Made by a program: the position numbers and the translations under genes
Assembly (NCBI GenBank): GCA_027943245.1
Contig: JANDJZ010000638.1
Coordinates: 1 to 26,976, forward strand
Origin: Acanthamoeba sp. SK_2022b
Taxonomy: Eukaryota > Discosea > Longamoebia > Acanthamoebidae
DNA: 26,976 nt
Direction of reading: 5' to 3'
The notes under the pieces: generated by a model
Databases searched by the model: none
Told to the model about the DNA's origin: nothing
The model's input: only the letters and a program-made list of their open reading frames with translations
Part shown: positions 18,952-26,976 of the stretch, piece after piece
Layout of the letters: every line of letters starts with the position of its first letter
Numbering within the stretch: the first letter of the stretch is position 1

Positions 18952-20423
18952 TCAAGTGGAGCGAGCGTGATGGAGCGTGAGGAGTGAGTTGCTGTCGGCG
19001 GTCAAGGAACAGGAGCGAAGCGAAGCGGGAGCCGTGACGAGGGTGAGGGGCAGGAGGAGAGCGGCGTCGGTGGATGTGAGCCCGAGTCGACCTGCGGCGT
19101 CCGCCAGCGTCGTGGTCGCCTTGCCCGTCTGCGTCGCCAGGTACTCGCCCAGCATGCGGCTCAGCTCCAACAACTGCTGCAGTCTGCCCTCGGCCACCGA
19201 CGAACGCAATTAGCCAAGGCCTCCCCCCCCAGGGCTTGGAGGAGAGAGAGAGAGAGAGAGGCTGGTACCGATCCTCGAGGTACTGGACGCAGCCCTCTGG
19301 CGGCAGGCCGGCCTTCCAGAGGCCTTCGGTGGCGACGAGGCTCTCCCGCACAAAGTCCGAACAGACCGTGCGGCCGTTGACGGTGACCAGCGGCCCGCCG
19401 GCGGTGCTGCCGCCGCCGCTGCTACTGTGGCCGCTGGCTGCCGGAGGCGAGGCCGAGCCCTTGTCCTGGCCGGCGCCGCAGCACAGGACCTGGCATCGTA
19501 GGTTGGCCACATCGGCCAGCAGGCAGTGGGCCTGGCCGGCCTGCGCCGTTCGCGCCTTGAGGTCGTGATGCACGCGCTGCGTGAAGTCGGCCTCCGAGTC
19601 CATCTTGCCCATGGCCATCAGCACTACAGCCCGGCCAAGAGGGTCAGCCGTGTATGCGGGCGAGCACGAGCACGAGGTCTATGGCGGGAAGCGCACCAAA
19701 GTGGTCTGAGTAGTAGGGAAGGTGGGAGGCGAAGAGGGTCTGTGAGAGCGTGCAGCGAGAGGAGAGAATCGAGTCCATCAAGGAGCCGTGATTGGAGGTA
19801 GCCTCGCTCGGCGCGCCGTCGTCGCTGTCGCCGCAGGCGCGGTCGTCCCGGGGCGCGAGGGACAGCATGCTCAGGTCGCCGCCAACGCCCCGAGGCTGTC
19901 TCTTCGTTCACTGAATACGAGGGCAAGCCAGTGTTAGTGTGCTAGAGTAAACGCGCTGCCCCCTCCCCTCCCCGTACTCGCGGCTGGCCGATCGGTCGTC
20001 CTCCCCCTTGGCGGGTTCGCCCGGCTCGCCTTCGCTCGCCTCGTACGCGCACAGCAGGTGCCGGAGCGGTGTGGTGCCGGGCAGCATGGGACCGCGTGGT
20101 CGTATGAAGTAGGACAGCAGCGAGAGGAGCGGTCGCAGGTGCGAGGGGCCGAGCCCGGTCAGGATCGTTCGGGACGAGGGGAGCGCTGGCTGTGAAGTCG
20201 ACGAGGAGGAGGAAGAAGCTGTGCAGGAGGAAGGGAAGGAGAGCGTCCATGAGAGGTCGGTAGCGAGGAGGGAGGTGATGAGTGTGGAGAGGAAGAAGCC
20301 GCTGCGCGGGCTGTCCCATCGGGCGCGCATGGCCTCGAGTGTGCGAAGAAAGTCCGACGCGGCCTCCCGTCGCTCTTCGAGTACGCCGCCTGCAAAGATG
20401 TCGACCCACAGCACTCGCTATCC

Positions 20424-20497
<74 letters not shown>

Positions 20498-21905
20498 GAG
20501 AGAGAGAGAGAGAGATAACCCACACAAGGAGGTGAGAGGATAGCGTTGGGGGTATAAGTTGCAGAGGCATCAAAGGGCCGTACGTCCAGGCGAGGAGCGG
20601 AGACTAGCCGGTTAAAAGCAGTTTGAAAATTGGTGACTGCCCGCACCAGGTTTGGCTCCGTCTGGAAGGCCTGGTTGCGAGAGAATAGAATGAGTGAGAG
20701 AGAGAGAGAGAGAGAGTGTGTGTGTGTGTGTGGTGTGTGGTGTGTGAGAGAGAGAGAGAGAGATGTTTCGTTTGTTAGAATGAAGTGGGTGCGTGTGGTA
20801 TGTATGCGGGGAGGAGGTGAGCGCGTGCCTCAAGTGATGTGGGACAGTCGGGTGACAACACGACACGAAGAAAGTGGCGCAGGAGGTGGTCCACCTCTCG
20901 CTCCACTCCGCTTCCAAAGTGCCACAGCAAGAAATCGCGAAACTTGATCTGCGCGTGCATACACAAACACGGGTTGGCTTACCGAGTACAACACAAAGGT
21001 AGATGGGGGAGGCTGGTGGTGGCGCACGTCAAATAGCACTCCTACCGCGAAGGTGACCTTGAAGCCCTGTCGTAGCCGAAGGGTGACCAAGCGCGATATC
21101 AACACCTGCCAGCCACGGAAGCGGAAAACGTGGTGTAAGAGCCAACGATGGCACACGGCGCATGTGTATGTGAACAGAAAGCAAGCCTTGCTGTTGATAG
21201 ACGAAAACACGTACGAGGTCGAGCGATGGAAGGAAATGCATCTTGCTGCTTCGGCCCTCGAGCGACATCGGCATGGTACCGAACATCATCTCACCCAGCG
21301 ATGGCGGAAGTTTCTGGACAATCGCACACGCACGCACGCCACATGCGCACGTCGAAGACGGCGTTAAGCGCTAGATCCCGTGAGCCCGGCGGCCGCATGC
21401 GCCACGGGTCTTGGTATACCTTGAGAGGGGACGGCGCTGCATCGGCGGCCGACTTGGTGCTGTCCTTGCCTTTGTCCTTCTCGGTCGTAGACTTGTCTCG
21501 TGCTCGCGAGGAGTGCGAGTCAAAGAGCAGACTTGTCTCGTGCTCGCGAGGAGTGAGAGTCAAAGAGCAGCTCGGCACTTCCCTGGCCTGCACGCTCTTG
21601 GTAGAACTGGAAGGCGCGAAACGCAACCTTACACGTGAGCACACGCACCAAACGAGAAGGCAACAGAGCTGGTGTCTTGCAACTCCAGGCCGTACCACGA
21701 TGCGAAGGCTATCGTGCTGCAGAAGGGGTAACAGATCCTCAAAACTTCACAAATCCCAAAGAAAACGGAGATGAATGAGATCTCCATGCGTGATGGAGCT
21801 GTAAAAAGGGAGATTCACGCACTAGAAGTCTTCGCCCTCCACGCACGTGGCCTCCTGGCTGGACTTGGCTGGCGATGAGACTAACTTCGACAAGAGTCCC
21901 AACAT
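18952..21905 (-). CDS. FNIP: Folliculin-interacting protein (FNIP), exon 3 disrupted by 40-bp duplication
   Basis: Eleven exons on the minus strand: 21905-21823, 21744-21696, 21606-21420, 21313-21215, 21105-21046, 20948-20865, 20670-20526, 20389-19953, 19895-19697, 19623-19269, 19183-18952. Apart from exon 3 all phases fit. Leaving one 40-bp copy out of exon 3 makes it 147 nt and the gene about 629 residues, compact beside metazoan FNIPs of about 1,100. FNIP pairs with folliculin as the RagC/D GAP at lysosomes. Family landmarks: LRIV-FYQERAGQGSAELLFDS; LGEMMFGTMPMSLEG; IKFRDFLLWHF; SGFFLSTLITSLL; SSRTILTGLG then LLSLLSYFIRP; SDHFVLMAMG; CVQYLEDRLQQLLELSRMLG then EYLATQTGK and LLLPLTLV. FNIP-type longin/DENN folds are expected but not visible at this level. 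As sequenced, exon 3 shifts frame and meets a stop. It is the parent of the pseudogene fragments in the array. Confidence 0.88.
20424..20515. repeat. (CA)n plus (GA)n microsatellite in FNIP intron 7
   Basis: About 36 CA units (20424-20495), then GA units to about 20515. In the sense of the FNIP transcript this is a (CT)n-(GT)n run starting just after the 5' splice site (GTGTGGG). Confidence 0.97.
20697..20762. repeat. (GA)n-(GT)n-(GA)n compound repeat in FNIP intron 6
   Basis: GA, GT and GA dinucleotide runs in succession, close upstream (transcript sense) of the exon 7 acceptor. Confidence 0.93.
21491..21570. repeat. 40-bp tandem duplication in FNIP exon 3
   Basis: Copies 21491-21530 and 21531-21570 differ by one base (C at 21515, A at 21555). 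Each encodes LLFDSHSSRARDKS on the minus strand, but in different frames because 40 is not a multiple of three. Confidence 0.95.
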
Positions 21906-22174
21906 CTTGCTTGTGGGCCCAAGAGCGGGAAAAAATGCACGCACGCAGCGTTTCCCTAGCGGTTTTCCTAACCTTTTCTCTTGTTACGCGTCTCTTGCGC
22001 ACACAGACCATGTATTTACACTTCTTCAAAGTAGAGGAGGAGTGCAGTTCAATCCGAAGGAGAAGTCGAAAGGGATAAGACTCGCAAGCAGCAAAAAGGG
22101 ACGCTCAAAACGCACCCATAAATAGCCGTAAAGAGTGAGAAGTAAGAGAGGAGAAGAGCTGGCTTGTCTTCTCC
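21906..22174. other. Intergenic gap FNIP / FkbM methyltransferase
   Basis: A 269-base AT-richer interval: 5' side of FNIP and 3' side of the methyltransferase gene. No coding frame supported. Confidence 0.5.
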
Positions 22175-23483
22175 TTACTCGTGGTAGATCTTGACGTCGA
22201 GATCGGTCGCCAGAATCGTGCAGAAGGAGCAGAGGCTGTAGGTGTCGAGGTTTACCGGGTCGAGATGACCTTCGTGCACTCGTTTGTACATGCGCAGCAC
22301 GTCAATGACGGCTTCCTCGCCACCGGGACCGTAGTTCCACTTGTGAATGCTAAGCCAGAGGGTAGGCTTGACCTGCACGTAGAGAGTTACTACTTGAACT
22401 TTCTTCTTTGATCATCCCAGATCTGCCATACCCTCTGCTGCGAAAGCCAGTGCTTGAAAGCGGGGAGGATGATGTGTTCAGCGCCCTCAGGGTCCATCTT
22501 GATGAGATGAAGGTTCTCGATCTTATGCTCGGCGATGAACTGAGGCAGCGTCATGCAGTCCACCTGAAGTAAAGGCATCTCGTATCAACGCGCCGGCTGA
22601 CAGGCCGGACTGTGAAGAGAAGATAGGCACCTTCCAGCTATTGGCGTGTACGCCGCCAACGGCGGCCATGCTGTCGCCGCCACCGCCGCCCATGGAGTAG
22701 ATGCCTGGCTTGTCCATGATGCACTTCCAGCTGATCGAGATGCGCTCTTGCAGGCGCGGATTGAGCGCCACGTTGGCACGCAACTCGTCGAAGGCGTATG
22801 GGTCAGGCTCCAGAGCATAGGCGTTCTTGGCCTGAGCATAAGGTAGAAACCACGAGAAAGCAATTGGAACAAATCGACGAAACAAAATCTCTAAGCCAAA
22901 GAAATCGCGATTTGGCAACGAAGAAGCGTACAAGAGTAGCACCGTAGAGGAGGGTGGGCCCAATCCAGGCTCCAAAGTCGATGAACGAGCTTGTTGGGCC
23001 AAGGAAAGTCTTGTAGACGAAGAAGGTTTCGATCTCCCAGGCACGAACCTCTACAGCGTCCCACCAGTCGACGTGGGGCCTGTCGGGGCTCGCCATCGAA
23101 CCCTCGTAGGTGGTTCGGTACACAAACACTTCGTTACCGTCCCAGAACCGCACCTTCCTCGTATCGCGAGCCTTCCATACATCGCCGACGTGTAGCACCT
23201 GCTTCGTCTTCACTGGTTGTGAGCGCGAACCATCGCGAAAGTCTTTCCTCTTCGCCAGCGCTACTTGCTGCTCCAGTTCCCTTATGCGCTCCTCCTTCAC
23301 TTCGAGCTGCAACTCGAGGATATCCACCGCGATTTGCTTGCGCATCTTGTCCTCGCCTTCGAGATCGTTCGTGCCATCTCCAGAGTGCCTATCGAGTACG
23401 TTGTACCAGATAAAATAGTTCAAGATGATCAGCGCGGCTATCCCACAGAGGAGAAGCCGCGTAGATGCGTTCTGGCTCATCAT
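22175..23483 (-). CDS. FkbM-family SAM-dependent methyltransferase, membrane-anchored
   Basis: Four exons, 23483-22932, 22831-22631, 22563-22432, 22372-22175, all joined in phase 0, give 360 residues. N-terminal signal-anchor LLLCGIAALIILNYFIWY (about 10-27), then an acidic/basic predicted coiled coil (about 45-85), then the catalytic domain. SAM-binding motif I is FIDFGAWIGPTLLYGA (167-182); the FkbM signature ALEPDPYAFDELRANVALNP starts at about residue 190; IKMDPEGAE is at 272-280. FkbM enzymes O-methylate sugars, polyketides or other small acceptors. The type-II topology suggests action in the Golgi or ER lumen on a glycan; this is inference and the substrate is unknown. It lies between FNIP and the MORN-RING gene, same strand. 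Confidence 0.9.
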
Positions 23484-23661
23484 CTTTATCTCGCCGGCCC
23501 TGACCGTTGCAGCAACAGCGCCCGTTCCTTTTTGAACTTGGTCGCCGCTTGCTATTTACGAACATGACTACGCAGGTCATTCTTCGAATACCACTAACCT
23601 TGCCTCTGGTGCTACACAGTGTATTTACAAGGACGAGGCGAGTAGCGGAGGAGGCGGCTCT

Positions 23662-25813
23662 CTAGGTGTCGTAGGATACCACCTTGGAGGTGATGGGCAC
23701 TTCGCACACGGGACAGAGCATTACCGGACCTGCACACGCCTGGCAGAGTGCACGATGGCCACAGGGAACGAACACGATCTTTCCAGAACGGAGACGTGTT
23801 ATTAATGAAGAAGATGACGAGGAGGCGTTTCTTGCAAGAAAGGGGTACCTCTTTGCTTTGTTCCGAGCAATGCAAGCAGCGCGACTTCTCGGCGAGGGCT
23901 ACTCGCGAGTTCATGATGGATATGCGCGTAGACACGAGCGCACGCGAACGTTCGAGGGTGCGCTCAAGCACTTGCAATTCCTGTACGGACAGAGAGTGTC
24001 AGAGGGGCCGTTTATGACGAGAGGTACAACTGCAGGACGCCAGAGAGCGTACCCCGAGAGTGCATCGCTCAGAGCCTCCGCCGATGAGACGGGCGTTCTC
24101 GTCCTGCACCAGCTGCAGCTTGGTTTGCAGCTCCTTTATCTTAGCCTTGAGTTCCTGCTCCATGTTGCTACGGCTCTCGTGCTGGAGGCGCAGCTGCTCT
24201 ACCTCCAGCTTCTTTGTCTCGAGCAACTTGAGGCTATCCTCAACCACTGTGAACCTGCATGCACTGCACGTGTAAGCAGGGGGGGGGGGCTCACGAGACG
24301 ATAACGAGGGGAGGATACCAGTGCTGCGAGGTCGCCACAAAGTTGGCGAACGCGGCGGTGGGCGATTGATCCTGCTTGAGGGTCGACGATGTGAGCTTGC
24401 CCTCGTCGTAAACCTGCAAAAACACCTTGGAGCGCTCATCAACGAACGTGAACGCGCCCTGACCATGACACCAGAAAGGCCGTGTCAGCGTTAGTCGGTG
24501 CTTTTGCTCGTGGCTTGTGCGTTCTCAAGAGAGGAGAAGAGGCCCGTACGTGTTTGAGGTCGTTCTCCCATACACCTTCTTTCCGCCTGCCGTTGGCAAA
24601 GTGGAAGACGCCCTTGCCGTGCTTCTTGTCGTCGGACCACTCGCCAATGTAACGGTCTCCGTTCGCCCATGTGTAGGTGCCCTTGCCTGTACGACGTGCA
24701 CGCAACGCATGTGGTAATAGAATGTCACAACAAGGCAACTCCAAAAATATATATAAATATGAGAAAAAAATACATAAATAAAAATATAAATATAACAATA
24801 TATAATATTTTGTTCAAAAACAGTTCATCGCGGGGGAGGCCCACCGCGCTTGACGCCGTCTCGCCACTCGCCCTCGTAGCGATCCCCGTTGGTCCAGACC
24901 TTGACGCCGTAGCCGTGCTTCACGTCGTCCTTCCACTCGCCCTCGTACCGGTTGTCGTTCCACCACGTCTGCAGACGACACACGCACGCACAGGACGGTG
25001 GAATGGTTAGCACACGCAGTCGGTGCAGCCTTGCGTGCGTAGCCCGTGCCTTGCTGCCATGGCCGTGCAGGTTGCCGTCCTTCCAGCCGCCCTCGTAGCG
25101 ATCGCCGTTGGCCCATACGTATACGCCCTTGCCATGCTGCGCCCCATCCCTCCACTCACCTACCACACGCATGAGAAGGGTAGAGCCCGCCAAGGGCAAG
25201 GGACGGCGGTACCCTCGTAGCGGTCGCCGTTGGCCCAGATTTTGATGCCCTTGCCATGTTTGAGGCCATCCTTCCACTCGCCCTCGTAGCGCCGGCCGGA
25301 CGGACAACAGTAGGCTGGCAAAGATGAGAAGGGCGTGATGTGAGAATTATTCACATAAAATTGATGAAAGACAAAGATTTGGGGCAACGTACTGCCACGG
25401 CCGTGTTGCCTGCCCTGGCGCCACTCGCCGTCGTACCAATCGCCATCAACCCACACCTTGTAGCCGCGGCCATGCGGCCTGCCGTCCTTGTACTCCCCTC
25501 GATAGGATAGGTCGCGCACATCCACAAGAATTGGCGCTGGCGCCACGCACGGGCCTGCACGAGCCGTGGGCTCGGGTAACGTGTGTTGGTTCTCACCGTA
25601 CTGATGCGCAGGTGGGTTGCTGCCGCGTTCGGCCTCGGGACGGTCAGTAGCCTCTTCCAACTTGATCCTCTTGTTGGCGATTTCGCCATCCGCTGAAGGA
25701 GGAGGGAGGGGCGTGGTCGACGTCGAAGGCGGCACCGGCGGCTGGTTGTTGGTTCCGGGCTGTGCAGTCGGTACAGCAGCCCCCTGCTCCCAGTTGCGAT
25801 CGCGCTTCAACAT
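23662..25813 (-). CDS. MORN-repeat, coiled-coil, RING-finger protein (putative E3 ubiquitin ligase)
   Basis: Nine exons: 25813-25393, 25314-25213, 25159-25050, 24968-24845, 24686-24550, 24458-24319, 24254-24053, 23980-23849, 23778-23662; total 494 residues. Residues 1-100 are Pro/Thr/Gln-rich with a basic NKRIK. Nine MORN repeats (YRGEY, WYDGEW, RYEGEW type, with HGKG spacers) run from about 104 to 298. A coiled coil follows (about 345-440: ETKKLEVEQLRLQ, ELKAKIKELQTKLQ). The C-terminal C3HC4 RING (447-487) shows CLHC, FVPCGHRALCQAC and LCPVCEVPI. MORN repeats bind membranes or lipids and partners; RINGs of this compact C-terminal type act with E2 enzymes. The third intron (25049-24969) appears to be GC-AG (AAG|GCACGG), chosen because it preserves MORN spacing exactly. 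The start ATG at 25813 is the first ATG of the frame. Confidence 0.9.
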
Positions 25814-26239
25814 TCGTGTTGTCGTTTTTGTGGTTACCGCGGCCGAGAGGAGGGCTGCGTTTGTGACTCTGGCAAGAGCTGACCGTCGCCCCAAAAGTCA
25901 GATGATGTGGCTTGGCAGCTCGCACTTCGGCCGTCACCCGGTCTCTGCACGCGTCATACAAACGTCACGAGAGAGTTTTCGTTGCGGGACCACCTACACG
26001 TTTTATTTCGTTTATTGTTGTCTCAATGCAGGTCTGTGTGAGTGGGTGGTGCGGTGGTGAAGTAAGGCCTTGAAAGGAGGAGTAAATAGTACAGGTGTGT
26101 GTACATTGAGGGTGGGGTGTGGGGGTTGTTAGTGAGGACGAGCAATGCCTGCGTCTCTCTCCTCTCTCTCTCTTCTCTCGTGTGCGAGGATGCAATCCGG
26201 GACACGTGCAGGGGGGGCCACAAGTACACGCGCGCGCGC
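25814..26239. other. Intergenic region
   Basis: No gene seen. It contains pyrimidine-rich CTCT runs near 26154-26180 and (CG)n near 26228-26240. It should include the MORN-RING promoter and the 3' UTR of the Lys/Glu-rich gene. Confidence 0.5.
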
Positions 26240-26976
26240 TCAGTCCCTGAAGCCGTCGTCCGACGACATCGAGGGCTCGCGGCTGGTCGCGGCCGGCGGT
26301 GGCGGCTTGCGCGGGCTGGTCTCCTGCCCCTGCGGGTGGGGCGTCGTGCGGTTGAACGTGATCGGCGCGATGTGGGCGCGCGGCGACGGCGGCGTCTTGA
26401 GCAGGCCGCCGGACTGCGTCGGGCCCGACGTGTTGCGTCGAGGAGACGACGGGAGGTGGAAGCTCAGCGAGTGGCCGTGGTGGTGCAGGTGGGGCAGCGG
26501 CAGCAGGCCAAACGCCTTCTTGTGCTTGTCCTTGCCCTCCTTGCCGCCGGCGTCGGCGCTGCCCTCGCGCGGCTGCTCGTCAGAGTCGGCGAGGTCGCGG
26601 TCCTTGTCCCTGTGGGGGTTGGAGGCGGCCGAGGCGCGCTTCTCGAGCTTGTGCTGCTTCTTCAGCTCCTTCTCCTCCTCCTTCCGCTTGCGCCGGCTCT
26701 CCTTCTCCTCCTCCTCCTTCCGCCGCTTCATCTCCTTCTCCTCCTTGTGCCTCCGCTTCTTCTCGGCGCTGTCGTCCAGCGGCTGGAGCCCCTCGCGGTC
26801 CCGCTCCCGCTCTCTGTCCCTGTCCCTGCTGCCGTCCGCCCCGCGGTCGCCCACCGGGACGAGCTTCCGCCGCTCCTTGTCCTCCTTGCTGCGTCGCCGC
26901 GCCTCCTTCTCGTCCATGCGCTCCTTCTTCCGCTTCTCCTTCTCCTCCTCCTTCGTTCGGTCCTTGTCGCGGCGCC
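26240..26976 (-). CDS. Lys/Glu/Arg-rich low-complexity protein, C-terminal part (5' end beyond window)
   Basis: The minus-strand frame is open from the right window edge to a TGA at 26242-26240, showing 244 residues. The visible N-terminal half is almost entirely Lys, Arg, Glu and Asp (long single-helix or coiled-coil type, RDRDRERERDRE), then His-rich GLLPLPHLHHHGHSLSFHLP, then a Ser/Pro-rich disordered tail ending MSSDDGFRD. No catalytic domain is visible; the start and identity lie outside. Such tails occur in nuclear and RNA-processing proteins and in cytoskeletal regulators; I cannot choose between these. Confidence 0.7.
   Translation of the reverse strand, partial: RRDKDRTKEEEKEKRKKERMDEKEARRRSKEDKERRKLVPVGDRGADGSRDRDRERERDREGLQPLDDSAEKKRRHKEEKEMKRRKEEEEKESRRKRKEEEKELKKQHKLEKRASAASNPHRDKDRDLADSDEQPREGSADAGGKEGKDKHKKAFGLLPLPHLHHHGHSLSFHLPSSPRRNTSGPTQSGGLLKTPPSPRAHIAPITFNRTTPHPQGQETSPRKPPPPAATSREPSMSSDDGFRD

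Noticed and set aside
19942..20646. 234-codon minus-strand frame including a long Cys-Val run
   Set aside because: The Cys-Val part is translated (GT)n intron; the two ends are real FNIP exon 7 and a shadow frame over exon 8.

Overview
The window is eukaryotic. Genes are split by many short GT-AG introns (about 35-130 nt), exons are GC-rich, intergenic gaps are short, and introns carry (CA)n/(GT)n and (GCAC)n/(GCGT)n microsatellites. The gene set (DGAT2, syntaxin-16, folliculin-interacting protein, MORN-RING, FkbM methyltransferase, F-box) and the gene compactness best fit a free-living amoebozoan resembling Acanthamoeba. That assignment is inference; there is no rRNA or other diagnostic marker here. 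Exon borders below were built by hand from reading frame, phase and homology to family motifs.

Left part (1-8955): a minus-strand coiled-coil gene with an HMMR/RHAMM-like N-terminus (C-terminus off the window); a six-exon plus-strand DGAT2-type acyltransferase; a convergent three-exon minus-strand HAD phosphatase of the PUDP/GPP type; a strong 93-bp foldback hairpin in a largely empty 0.8-kb gap; a small minus-strand F-box candidate; and, divergent from it, a six-exon plus-strand syntaxin-16/Tlg2 t-SNARE.

Middle part (about 9170-18950): a segmental-duplication array with no intact gene that I can recognise. It contains four long copies and one partial copy of a roughly 0.9-1.1 kb unclassified repeat ending in an A/C-rich tract. 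These are interleaved with broken copies of the FNIP C-terminus, of a type-I L-asparaginase, and of unidentified genes. The first unit is inverted relative to the others, giving a roughly 0.85-kb inverted repeat around a 1.1-kb spacer.

Right part (18952-26976), all minus strand: the parental folliculin-interacting protein (FNIP) gene, 11 exons, with a 40-bp tandem duplication that breaks exon 3; a four-exon FkbM-type methyltransferase with a membrane anchor and coiled-coil stem; a nine-exon protein with nine MORN repeats, a coiled coil and a C-terminal RING finger; and the C-terminal end of a Lys/Glu/Arg-rich protein running off the right edge.

Functionally these are unrelated housekeeping genes: lipid storage (DGAT2), endosome-to-TGN fusion (syntaxin-16), nutrient and lysosome signalling (FNIP) and ubiquitin ligation (F-box, RING). 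The unusual biology is the duplication array and its repeat, the micro-inverted pseudogene copies, the disrupted FNIP exon, and two GC-AG introns.
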